The notes: generated by a model not told the origin, from the letters alone. Positions 7,677 to 15,112 are shown, counted from the stretch's first letter. The stretch: DNA of 18,669 nt from DASRZM01 sp035686365 (GCA_035686365.1 DASRZM010000092.1:1-18669), one strand, 5' to 3'. Made by a program: numbers and translations.

Positions 7677-10097
7677 TCAGTCGTGACGCAGCGCTTCCAT
7701 CGGCTGCAGGTGCAGTGCCCGTACCAGCGGCAGCGCAATTGCCAGCAGCGCCATCAGTGCAAACACCAGCAGCACCGCCGTCAGCGCCAGCGCATCGCCG
7801 CCGCCGATGCCGAAGAGCATCTCGCCCAGTGCCAGCGAGGCGAGCTGGCCCAGCGCCAGCCCGGCTCCGGCGCCGATCAGCAGCCACACGGCCGTGCGCC
7901 GAAGCAGGCTGGCGGCGATGGCGGTACCGCTGGAACCCAGCGCCTTGCGCAGCCCGAACTCGCGTACCCGGCGCTCGACCTGGAAGGCCAGCACGCCGTA
8001 CAGGCCCGTCGCCGCAAGCAGCAGCGCCAGCAGTCCGAGCGCCGTGGCGGCGCTGGCCAGGATCTTCTGCGGCAGGATCGAGAGCGCGGCCGAGGACTCG
8101 AAGCTGTGCACCGGCGGTGGCGGCACCCCGGGCAGCAGGGTACGCATCTCCTGCTCCAGCGCCTGGCGCACGACGCCGGCACCGCCACGCGCGTGCACCA
8201 TCATGGCGAACTCCGTGCGCGGCCACTGCGGCGCGGCGAGGAAGGCGAACGCGCGGCCCTGGTCCGCCAGCGAGGCGTAGCGGCCGTCGGGCACGACCCC
8301 GACGATACGGACACGGTCCCACTGCTCGCCGTAGCCGAGTTCGAACTCGCGGCCCACGGCATCCTGCTCGCCATACAACCGACGCGCGAAGGTCTGGTTG
8401 ATGACCGCGGCGCGGTCGCCCCCGGCGGCATCGCGCAGGTCGATCGGGCGGCCTTTCACCGGCAGCGCGAACACGTCGAAGAAGCCCTCGCCGACGGTGT
8501 TGACATCGACCCCGAACCCGTCGGTTTCACCTGGCGCACGCCCGCTGCCGTATCCCAGACGGCTCATCGTCAGCGGAACCACGGACGCGAAGCTGGCCCG
8601 CTCGATCCCCGGATACTGTTCCAGCCGGTCGCCGAGCTGCTCGAGCACGCGCGTGCCCGCCGCCGAATCCATGTTTGTGGGCGTGAGGTCGACATCGGCC
8701 GTATAGACCTCCTCGACGCGGAATCCGGTCTCGATGGCGTCGGCCGCGTCCAGCGCCCGCAGCACCAGCGCCGCCATCAGCAGCAACGCCACCGTCAACG
8801 CGGCCTGGAACGCGAGCAGGCCGTGCCGGACATGCTGGCGCTGTACCCGACCGCCGACCAGCGCCGCCTCACGGCCGGGCGCCGCGGCCGACACGCGCAG
8901 CGCCGGAAGCAGGCCGAAGCCCATCGCCAGGACGAGCGTGGTACCCAGGCAGAACAGCACGACGCGGTAGTCGAAGGCCAGCGTGAGGTCGATCGGGAAC
9001 GGCGTGGGCAGGGGCAGCACATTGAGCAGGCCACGTCCGGCCAGCACCAGTGCGAGCGCAAGCAAGCCGGCGCACAGCGCCACCAGCAGCGCTTCGAAAA
9101 AGAGCTGCAGCGCGACCCGGCCGCGTCCGGCGCCGAGCACGCTGCGCATCCCCAGTTCGCCGCCGCGCGCCTCGCCCTGCGCCAGCAGCACGCCGGCCAG
9201 GTTGGTGCAGGCCAGCGCAAGGATCGCGCCGCACAGCACGAACAGTGCCCCGGCCAATATGCCCAGCAGCCGCTGTGCACCCTGCGGCAACGGCCGCAAC
9301 GGCGCCGCGGCGAAGCTGACCTCCCGATTGCTGATCGGAAAGGTCTCGGAAAGCACGGTGCCGAGAGCGCGCAGCTCCTCGTTGACCTGGTCCAGTGTCG
9401 TATCTGCTGCAACGCGTGCACCCAGATGCAGCGAGCGCGCCTGGCGCGACTCACGGTCGCCGATCCGGCCGATCGACATCGCCTCGGCCATGCTCAGCGG
9501 CACGTAGAAGTCCGGTGCGATCGCGGCGATGTGGCCCCTGAACTCCGGTGCGGTCACGCCGATCAGCGTGTAGACGCTGCCGTTGAGCGCGACCTTGCTT
9601 CCAATCGCAGCCGGATCGCCGTCGAACAACCGCACAAAGGCGCCATGACTGGCTACCACCACAGGATTGCCCCCCGGCGCGGTGTCGTGCACCGGCGAGA
9701 TCAGCGCGCCGTGCGCAGCCCCGGGCCCGAGCGCCTCGAAGTAGTCGCCCGAGACCAGCAGCGCGATGGTGCGCACCGGATCGCCGGTGACGGTCGCGTA
9801 AGCCGGACCCATGCGCCAGGCATAGACCTTGTCCAGCGTGCGCACCCGCTCGCGCAGGTCGAAGAAGTCCGGATAGGAAAAGGTGTCGAAGCCGCCGTCG
9901 CGGCTCAGGCGCCCGACCTCGACCAGCGGCTGCGCCGAGTGTATGCCGGGCACCGGCCTGAGCATGAGCGTGTTGACCGCCATGAACACCAGTACGGCGG
10001 CAGCCAGACCCAGCCCGAGCGCGGCCGTGCCGAGCAGCAGGAAGCCGGGACGACGCACGAGGTGGCGCGCGGCATGGCGAAACTCGGTCAGCAGCAT
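7677..10097 (-). CDS. MacB/FtsX-type ABC permease (ADOP family), permease 4
   Basis: An 806-residue inner-membrane permease, the first intact one after the ATPase gene. It has the ADOP layout: segment 1 at ~19-42, a periplasmic domain, the first FtsX domain at ~276-400 (ALACTNLAGVLLAQGE, ELGMRSVLGAG), a second lead-in at ~424-448, and the second FtsX domain at ~684-800 (REFGLRKALGSS). The C-terminus is LQPMEALRHD. The ATG at 10097 is supported by AGGAGG with 8-base spacing and by the typical start MLLTEFRHAARHL. In-frame sequence further upstream belongs to a different, broken permease gene. The 92-bp gap to the ATPase gene is larger than the other gaps and holds that relic. Confidence 0.92.
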   Translation of the reverse strand: MLLTEFRHAARHLVRRPGFLLLGTAALGLGLAAAVLVFMAVNTLMLRPVPGIHSAQPLVEVGRLSRDGGFDTFSYPDFFDLRERVRTLDKVYAWRMGPAYATVTGDPVRTIALLVSGDYFEALGPGAAHGALISPVHDTAPGGNPVVVASHGAFVRLFDGDPAAIGSKVALNGSVYTLIGVTAPEFRGHIAAIAPDFYVPLSMAEAMSIGRIGDRESRQARSLHLGARVAADTTLDQVNEELRALGTVLSETFPISNREVSFAAAPLRPLPQGAQRLLGILAGALFVLCGAILALACTNLAGVLLAQGEARGGELGMRSVLGAGRGRVALQLFFEALLVALCAGLLALALVLAGRGLLNVLPLPTPFPIDLTLAFDYRVVLFCLGTTLVLAMGFGLLPALRVSAAAPGREAALVGGRVQRQHVRHGLLAFQAALTVALLLMAALVLRALDAADAIETGFRVEEVYTADVDLTPTNMDSAAGTRVLEQLGDRLEQYPGIERASFASVVPLTMSRLGYGSGRAPGETDGFGVDVNTVGEGFFDVFALPVKGRPIDLRDAAGGDRAAVINQTFARRLYGEQDAVGREFELGYGEQWDRVRIVGVVPDGRYASLADQGRAFAFLAAPQWPRTEFAMMVHARGGAGVVRQALEQEMRTLLPGVPPPPVHSFESSAALSILPQKILASAATALGLLALLLAATGLYGVLAFQVERRVREFGLRKALGSSGTAIAASLLRRTAVWLLIGAGAGLALGQLASLALGEMLFGIGGGDALALTAVLLVFALMALLAIALPLVRALHLQPMEALRHD

Positions 10098-10116
10098 TCC
10101 GGGGCCCTCCTGGTCA

Positions 10117-10155
10117 TTAATAACGCAGTGCGGTGAGCGGGTCGATGCGGGTGGC
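10117..10155 (-). pseudogene. C-terminal relic of a deleted MacB/FtsX permease
   Basis: On the minus strand this stretch reads ATRIDPLTALRY followed by TAA and directly by an in-frame TGA. R-[ILV]-D-P-x-x-A-L-R-Y at the extreme C-terminus is the hallmark ending of MacB/FtsX permeases; the four intact permeases here end QPMATLRED, QPSQALRYE, APMQALREN and QPMEALRHD. The reading frame upstream, towards the ATPase stop at 10190, shows no permease-like sequence, so only about 12 codons remain. The position, between ATPase and permease 4 and on the same strand, is where a permease would normally follow its ATPase. I infer an internal deletion; chance similarity is possible but unlikely. Confidence 0.6.
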
Positions 10156-10189
10156 ATGGCCTGCCCCCCGGCCCGTGTGGCTGGCTGCT

Positions 10190-10954
10190 TCAGACGTTCG
10201 CGCGATCGTCGCGGGTGCGCGAAATCTGCTGGTCGATGCGCGCGTCTTCCTCCTTGCGCAGGCGGTGCAGCGTCTCCTCGTCGACCACGCGCCCGTCGAA
10301 CATGAACACCTTGCGTTCGGCGAAATCGGCGTAGCGCGGGTCGTGGGTGACCATGCAGATGGTGGCGCCGCCGCGGTGCAGCTCGTCGAGCAGCGCCATG
10401 ACGGCCTCGCCGTTCTTGGAATCGAGGTTTCCGGTGGGTTCGTCCGCGAGCAGGATCGAGGGCTGGCCGACCAATGCGCGGGCGACCGCGACCCGCTGCT
10501 GCTGGCCGCCCGAGAGCTGCGAGGGATAGTGCTTGATCCGGTGCGCCATGCCCACGCGCTCGAGCGCCGCCATCACGCGGTCGCGGCGCTCGGACTTGGA
10601 AACGCCGTCACGATAGGTCAGCGGCAGTTCGACGTTCTCGAACACGGTCAGGTCGCCGATCAGGTTGAAGGCCTGGAAAATGAAGCCGATCTCGCGGTTG
10701 CGGATGCGCGCACGCTCGGACGGCCCGATATCCTGCACCGGCACACCATTGAGTTCGTACGATCCGGAGGTCGACGTGTCCAGCAGGCCCAGGATCGACA
10801 GCAGCGTGGATTTGCCGCAGCCTGAAGGGCCGGAAATCGACACGTACTCGCCCTTGGCGATGTTGAAGTGGACGCCGGCGAGGGCGTGGGTCTCGACTTC
10901 GTCGGTGTAGAACACCTTGGCGATGCTTTCGAGCTTGATCAGCGGTTGTGTCAT
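10190..10954 (-). CDS. MacB/LolD-type ABC transporter ATP-binding protein
   Basis: A 254-residue cytoplasmic ATPase that powers an ABC exporter of the MacB/LolD group. All motifs are present: Walker A GPSGCGKST (42-50), Q-loop FQAFNL (93-98), signature LSGGQQQRVAVARAL (from 147), Walker B ILLADEP (167-173), D-loop NLDS (176-179) and H-loop MVTHD with His204. The tail after ~210 (charged, ending RTRDDRANV) is longer than in LolD. The ATG at 10954 gives the usual M-x-x-P-L-I-x-L-x-x-I-x-K-x-F/Y start; no clear ribosome binding site is seen. It follows the adaptor gene by 50 bp. It is the only ATPase in the cluster and so is presumably shared by the four permeases. Confidence 0.95.
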   Translation of the reverse strand: MTQPLIKLESIAKVFYTDEVETHALAGVHFNIAKGEYVSISGPSGCGKSTLLSILGLLDTSTSGSYELNGVPVQDIGPSERARIRNREIGFIFQAFNLIGDLTVFENVELPLTYRDGVSKSERRDRVMAALERVGMAHRIKHYPSQLSGGQQQRVAVARALVGQPSILLADEPTGNLDSKNGEAVMALLDELHRGGATICMVTHDPRYADFAERKVFMFDGRVVDEETLHRLRKEEDARIDQQISRTRDDRANV

Positions 10955-11004
10955 GTCGGCGGCCCGTGTTGTCGGTGTTGGTTCAAGGTGCTTGTCAAGA
11001 GCGT

Positions 11005-12258
11005 TCAGTTGACCTGCAGCCGGTCGTAGTCGTCCCACTGCGAGGTGTCCGAAAGGATGATCTGGTCCCCTGGCTCCAGGCCCTTGCGGACCTCGATCAG
11101 GCTGACCGAGGCACGACCGAGCCGGACCGGAACGCGGTGGGCGATGCCCGAGTCCGGATCGAGCCGGAACAGGCGGACCTCGGCGTCGGGCTGCCCATAC
11201 GCAGGACGACCCACGTACAGCACGTCCTCGAGCCTTTCGATCTGGATCGTCCCGTCCACGCTCAGGTCGGGGCGCGCCCCTGGCGGCAGCGTACCCTCGA
11301 GCGCCACATCGACCAGCACCGTGCCGTTCTGCACGGCCGGATCGATCCGGGTCACGCGCCCGGGCACCACGCCGTTGCGGGTGTCGACGTTCACGCTCTG
11401 GCCCAGGGCGACATCCTTGACCTGCGTTTCCGGGATACGGAGCTCGGCCATCAGCTCGTCGGGTTTGGCCACCCGCGCCAGATTGGTGCCGGGGACGACC
11501 TGCTGGCCGGCTTCGACCGGGACCTGCTGCAGCACCCCGGCGATGCCGGCGGTGACCTGCAATGCCTCGGCCTGGCGCCGGCGCAGGGCGGCGGTGCTGC
11601 GAAGCTGGTCCGTGCGCGCACGGTCGGCCGCCAGCTGCGCGGCCATGGTCTGCTCGAACTTGGCGATGCGCTGGTGCTCGATGTCCAGACGTACCTTGTA
11701 CTGGTTGGCCGCCAGTTCCGAGCGCCGGTACTGGATTCTCGGGATGATCCCCTTCTGTGCGAGTTCGCGCTCGGCCTCGACCTGGAGGCGCGCGGACTCG
11801 TAGTCGGCCTCGACCGAAGCCAGGTTGGCGCGCTGGTCCAGTAGCTGGCTCTGCAACTCCATGCCGCGCGCGACCAGGTCGGCCTCGGCGGCAGTCAGCG
11901 CCGCCTCGGCCGCGAGCTGCTGCTCCACGACCTCGGGATTGCTCAGCTCCAGGATCACGGTATCGGCCTCCACGGCCGCTCCGGGCCTGGCGACGATGCG
12001 TTCCACGCGCGCGGCCGTGGTGGCCGCGATCCAGCGGATCTCACGAGGCACCAGCGTGCCCGGGCCACGCACCTCGCGCAGCATCTGGCCGCGCTTGACG
12101 GTGTCCAGCCAGAGACTGGCGCGATCGACGCTGGGCGCCGCCGGATCGAGCCTGGCCACGCCGATGCCCGCCGCGATCACGGCCATCACGGCAAGCGCGC
12201 CGATGCCGATCTGGCGGCGGCGCTTGCGGAGTTTCAGGTCGGTGCGCTGGATATCCAT
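11005..12258 (-). CDS. Periplasmic adaptor (membrane fusion protein), MacA/HlyD type
   Basis: A 417-residue adaptor that would link the inner-membrane ABC exporter to an outer-membrane channel. It begins with a basic cytoplasmic stretch (MDIQRTDLKLRKRRR) and one membrane anchor at ~17-36. A barrel-sandwich half follows (~60-108), then a long alpha-hairpin/coiled coil (~108-245, rich in Ala, Glu, Gln and Leu) and the return half (ITAGIAGVLQQVPVEAGQQV-like, ~250-280), beta-barrel and membrane-proximal domains (~285-417). The start MDIQR fits the family. An in-frame ATG at 12294 would add 12 residues but lies upstream of the predicted sigma-54 transcription start near 12260, which argues against it under that promoter. 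The gene heads the exporter operon. No outer-membrane channel gene is in the window. Confidence 0.9.
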   Translation of the reverse strand: MDIQRTDLKLRKRRRQIGIGALAVMAVIAAGIGVARLDPAAPSVDRASLWLDTVKRGQMLREVRGPGTLVPREIRWIAATTAARVERIVARPGAAVEADTVILELSNPEVVEQQLAAEAALTAAEADLVARGMELQSQLLDQRANLASVEADYESARLQVEAERELAQKGIIPRIQYRRSELAANQYKVRLDIEHQRIAKFEQTMAAQLAADRARTDQLRSTAALRRRQAEALQVTAGIAGVLQQVPVEAGQQVVPGTNLARVAKPDELMAELRIPETQVKDVALGQSVNVDTRNGVVPGRVTRIDPAVQNGTVLVDVALEGTLPPGARPDLSVDGTIQIERLEDVLYVGRPAYGQPDAEVRLFRLDPDSGIAHRVPVRLGRASVSLIEVRKGLEPGDQIILSDTSQWDDYDRLQVN

Positions 12259-12270
12259 CGCCCCATCTGC

Positions 12271-12286
12271 AGCAAGCTCCGTGCCA
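12271..12286 (-). promoter_or_regulatory. Sigma-54 (RpoN) promoter of the exporter operon
   Basis: The minus strand reads TGGCAC-GGAGC-TTGCT, a complete match to the consensus TGGCAC-N5-TTGCW with correct GG/GC spacing. The surrounding bases also match the promoter at 2622-2637 (CCATGGCACG and CTTGCTGC are shared). The predicted start, about 12 bases past the -12 element, is near 12260, only about two bases before the adaptor ATG, so the message may be nearly leaderless. An activator inverted repeat is centred about 107 bases upstream of the -12 element. Confidence 0.85.
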
Positions 12287-12370
12287 TGGACCATGCAGCG
12301 CCTATCCTGCTGATTCCATGGCGATTGCGTCCCCTCCACGCCGGCGCAGGTTGTTCGGCGCCGAACGCGG

Positions 12371-12386
12371 CGTCCGGAAGCGGACA
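12371..12386. promoter_or_regulatory. Activator-binding inverted repeat of the exporter operon
   Basis: The minus strand reads TGTCCG-CTTC-CGGACG, with perfect 5-bp inner arms (GTCCG/CGGAC). It is centred about 107 bases upstream of the -12 element of the sigma-54 promoter at 12271-12286, a normal distance for an enhancer-type site. It also lies 28 bases upstream of the divergent sbcB start and so falls in the sbcB promoter region. Confidence 0.65.
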
Positions 12387-12400
12387 GCGCCGGCAACCGG

Positions 12401-12406
12401 CACAAT
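12401..12406 (+). promoter_or_regulatory. sbcB: Possible -10 element for sbcB
   Basis: CACAAT, in the context GGCACAATG, matches TATAAT at four of six positions and is the only AT-rich hexamer just upstream of sbcB. No good -35 is seen at 16-18 bases. If real, transcription would start within a few bases of the ATG at 12415, which would explain why no ribosome binding site is visible. Weak evidence. Confidence 0.2.
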
Positions 12407-12414
12407 GTCGCCCC

Positions 12415-13857
12415 ATGCCACCCTCGAGCTTCTTCTGGTACGACCTGGAGACCTTTGGCCGCGATCCGCGGCGCACCCGCATCGCGCAGTTCGCGGGGCG
12501 CCGGACCGACGCCGGGCTCGAGCCCGTGGGCGAGCCGCTGGTGCTGTACGCACGCCCGGCCGACGACCTGCTGCCGGCGCCCGAGGCGGTGCTGCTGACC
12601 GGGATCACGCCGCAGCACTGCCTGCGCCATGGCGTCAGCGAGGCTGAGCTGCTCGCGCACATCCACGAGGCGATGACCGAGCCCGGCACCTGCGCCGCCG
12701 GCTTCAACAGCCTGCGTTTCGACGACGAGTTCCTGCGTTTCGGCTTCTACCGCAATTTCTTCGACCCCTACGAGCGCGAGTGGCGCAACGGCAATTCGCG
12801 CTGGGACCTGCTGGATCTGGCGCGACTGACCCATGCCCTGCGGCCGGAGGGCATTCATTGGCCGCTGCGGAAAGATGGCGCCCCCAGCTTCCGCCTGGCG
12901 GACCTGTGCGCGGCCAACGGCATCGACTGTGGCCGCGCCCACGATGCGCTGGTGGACGTGGATTCGACGATCGCCCTGGCCCGCCTGGTCCGCGCCGTGC
13001 AACCGCGCCTGTTCGACTACTACCTGGGCCTGCGCGACAAGCGCGCGGCTGCCGCACTGCTCGACGTCGCCGGCAGCGACCCGGTCGTGCACATCTCCGG
13101 GCGCTTCGCGGCGACGCGCCGCTGCGCAGCCGCGATCCTGCCGCTGGCCGTGCACCCGCTGATCTCCAACCGGATGATCTGTTTCGACCTGGAGTCCGAC
13201 CCGTCCGAACTGCTGGCGGCCGATGCCGAGGCCATCGCCGAGCGGTTGTACGTACCGGGCGCGGACCTGCCCGAGGGCATGCAGCGCTTCGCGCTCAAGG
13301 ACGTGCACCTGAACCGCGTACCGGCCCTGGTCGCCTGGCGTCATCTGCGGAACGAGGACTTCGAGCGGATGCAGATCGATGCCGAGCGCGTGCTGGCCCA
13401 CGCGGCGGCCCTGCGCGCCTCGGGCACGGTGGCCGCCGCCGTACGCGATGCCTATGCGATCGCGCGCCCGGCAGCGGCGGCGGCGGACGCCGACCAGGCG
13501 CTCTACGAGGGCTTCCCCGACGAGCGCGACCGCGCGCGCTTCCCCACGATCCGCAGCGCGCCGGCAACCGAACTGCGCCGATACGAGGCCCAACTCAAGG
13601 ATCCGCGTTACCGGGAACTGCTGTTCCGCTACCGTGCCCGCAACCATCCGGACAGCCTGGATGCGGGCGAACGCGGACGCTGGGACGCCTACCGGCGCCT
13701 GCGTCTGGGCGGCGATGCGGACCTGTCCGAGTACAGTTTCGAAACCTACCGCCGGGAGATCGACAGGCTGCGCCGCGACGACCCCGCACCGGGTCCGCGC
13801 CAGGCCCTGCTCGATGCCCTGGAGGACTGGGGATGCCGACTGGAGGCCGACCTGTGA
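12415..13857 (+). CDS. sbcB: Exodeoxyribonuclease I (ExoI, SbcB)
   Basis: A 480-residue single-strand-specific 3'-5' DNA exonuclease used in recombination and mismatch repair; E. coli ExoI is 475 residues. The DnaQ-type exonuclease fold is clear: WYDLETFG with catalytic Asp10 and Glu12, LLTGITPQHC (60-69), GFNSLRFDDEFLR with Asp103/Asp104, NSRWDLLDLARL (~127-138), and the closing HDALVD motif with His176 and Asp181. The C-terminal ExoI domain ends with LLFRYRARNHPDSLDAGERGRW and related sequence. The ATG at 12415 fits the family start; the open frame upstream (from 12286) would add a 43-residue tail not seen in ExoI. It is divergent from the exporter operon and followed by an overlapping gene. 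Confidence 0.95.
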   Translation: MPPSSFFWYDLETFGRDPRRTRIAQFAGRRTDAGLEPVGEPLVLYARPADDLLPAPEAVLLTGITPQHCLRHGVSEAELLAHIHEAMTEPGTCAAGFNSLRFDDEFLRFGFYRNFFDPYEREWRNGNSRWDLLDLARLTHALRPEGIHWPLRKDGAPSFRLADLCAANGIDCGRAHDALVDVDSTIALARLVRAVQPRLFDYYLGLRDKRAAAALLDVAGSDPVVHISGRFAATRRCAAAILPLAVHPLISNRMICFDLESDPSELLAADAEAIAERLYVPGADLPEGMQRFALKDVHLNRVPALVAWRHLRNEDFERMQIDAERVLAHAAALRASGTVAAAVRDAYAIARPAAAAADADQALYEGFPDERDRARFPTIRSAPATELRRYEAQLKDPRYRELLFRYRARNHPDSLDAGERGRWDAYRRLRLGGDADLSEYSFETYRREIDRLRRDDPAPGPRQALLDALEDWGCRLEADL

Positions 13858-14537
13858 GCCGATACTTCGACGAGGATGCATTCGCCTTCTTCCGCGCGCT
13901 GGCCCGCAACAACAACCGGCCATGGTTTCACGCCCACAAGGCCCGCTACCTGTCCGCCGTGCGCGATCCGTTCCTGCGGCTGATCGCCGATCTTGCCGGT
14001 CCGCTGGCGCAGCTCGCACCGCATTTCCGCGCCGATCCGAAGCCGGTCGGCGGCTCGCTGTTCCGGATCCAGCGCGACACCCGCTTCGCCGCCGACAAGA
14101 AGCCATACAAGACCTGGGCGGGCGCCCGCTTTCCGCACGCACGCGCACGCGAGGTGCCGGCTCCGTCGTTCTACCTGCACCTGGAGCCCGGCCGCTGTTT
14201 CGTCGGCGCCGGGCTGTGGCATCCGGAACCTGCCGTTCGCCGTCGCGTCCGCGAGTTCATGGTCGACAACCCCGGCGCCTGGAGCGCCGTCACGGCGGCG
14301 CCGGCATTCCGCCGGCGGTTCGCGCTGGACGGGGACTCGCTGAAGCGTCCACCCCGCGGGTACCTGCCCGACCATCCCCTCATCGAAGACCTGAAGCGCC
14401 AGGACTTCGTGGCCACGCGCGCGCTGGACGACGCGCTTTTCACGGGCCCGCGCCTGCTGCGCGGCACCGTGAGCTCGTTCCAGGGGCTGGCCCCCTTCGT
14501 CGACTACCTGTGTGCGGCGCTGGACCTGGAACTGTAG
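13854..14537 (+). CDS. DUF2461/TIGR02453 family protein
   Basis: A 227-residue predicted cytoplasmic protein of the DUF2461 (TIGR02453) family, whose biochemical function is not established. Family marks are the N-terminal FFRALARNNNRPWFHAHKARY, then LFRIQRDTRFAADKKPYKTW and SFYLHLEPGRCFVGAGLWHPEP. The GTG at 13854 overlaps the sbcB stop (GTGA), gives the family-like start MSRYF and has GGAGG seven bases upstream, indicating translational coupling to sbcB. An in-frame ATG at 13833 also has a good GGAGG seven bases upstream and would add seven residues; it is a real alternative. The short spacing implies co-expression with ExoI, but a shared function is not known. Confidence 0.88.
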   Translation: MSRYFDEDAFAFFRALARNNNRPWFHAHKARYLSAVRDPFLRLIADLAGPLAQLAPHFRADPKPVGGSLFRIQRDTRFAADKKPYKTWAGARFPHARAREVPAPSFYLHLEPGRCFVGAGLWHPEPAVRRRVREFMVDNPGAWSAVTAAPAFRRRFALDGDSLKRPPRGYLPDHPLIEDLKRQDFVATRALDDALFTGPRLLRGTVSSFQGLAPFVDYLCAALDLEL

Positions 14538-14547
14538 GTCGCCGCCA

Positions 14548-14568
14548 GCACCCGCACGTGCAGGGTGC
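14548..14568. terminator. Hairpin after the DUF2461 gene, possible terminator
   Basis: Arms GCACCC and GGGTGC flank GCACGTGCA, which is largely self-complementary. It starts 10 bases past the stop codon. No T-run follows, so intrinsic termination is uncertain. A second weak hairpin (CGTGCC-GCT-GGCACG) lies at 14636-14650. Nothing else is evident before the next gene. Confidence 0.3.
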
Positions 14569-14734
14569 GCGCGCGGATCGGGGCGATGCCGCGATCCGCA
14601 ATGACGCCTGAACCGGGAGCCCGCGCAGGCCGGCCCGTGCCGCTGGCACGCCCCCTGCTTCATGTCTCCAGCACGTCGCGTGCGCTATCAACGTGCCCAA
14701 TCCATCGGCACCGGTACGCTAAGGAGGCATGCAC

Positions 14735-15112
14735 ATGAAAATCCTGAATCCGACCACCGCGATCGGTGCGGCCCTGTTCGGTACGGCCCTGTTCGGTACG
14801 GCCATGGTCGCTTCTGCCGAAACGGTCGTATTGAACGACGCCGGCGCCCCGGACCAGACCGTGATCGTCGAGCAGCACCACCCCGACACCGCGATGGTGC
14901 CCACCGCCGGCACCAGCGGCTTTTCCGAGGGCGCGACCGCATCGGCCGCCCAGCGTGCGTTCCGTGCACAGGACGGCGATGGCGACGGCGGCATCAGCCA
15001 GTCGGAGGCCGAGGGCAGCCTGGCCGCCCATTTCGCCGCCTACGACATCAACGGCAACGGTTCAATCGACGCCAACGAGTTCCAGTCCTGGTACGCGGCC
15101 CGCGGGCGCTGA
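14735..15112 (+). CDS. Small secreted EF-hand calcium-binding protein
   Basis: A 125-residue exported protein with two EF-hand loops. A signal peptide of about 28 residues (MKIL, hydrophobic core with a repeated ALFGT, cleavage likely after ASA) is followed by a low-complexity stretch (~29-70). Loops D80-GDGDGGISQS-E91 and D104-INGNGSIDAN-E115 both have acidic or Asn ligands at positions 1, 3 and 5 and Glu at 12, so both should bind calcium. The ATG at 14735 is chosen over one at 14729 because AAGGAGG at 14721-14727 is then seven bases away. Small EF-hand proteins of this kind are common in Xanthomonadales-like genomes and their role is mostly unknown. It stands alone and converges on the HIT gene. 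Confidence 0.85.
   Translation: MKILNPTTAIGAALFGTALFGTAMVASAETVVLNDAGAPDQTVIVEQHHPDTAMVPTAGTSGFSEGATASAAQRAFRAQDGDGDGGISQSEAEGSLAAHFAAYDINGNGSIDANEFQSWYAARGR
14771..14800 (+). repeat. Tandem 15-bp repeat in the signal-peptide coding region
   Basis: GCCCTGTTCGGTACG occurs twice head to tail, encoding ALFGT-ALFGT in the hydrophobic core of the EF-hand protein's signal peptide. The two copies are identical at the DNA level, which suggests a recent in-frame duplication. Confidence 0.8.

Noticed and set aside
12286..12414. Longer N-terminus for ExoI from the ATG at 12286
   Set aside because: The added 43 residues do not resemble ExoI and would cover the exporter's regulatory region. The family start WYDLETFG lies right after 12415.
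11005..14148. 1047-codon minus-strand frame running through sbcB into the adaptor
   Set aside because: Only the part from 12258 down is the adaptor. The rest is antisense to sbcB and the DUF2461 gene and has no protein-like features.
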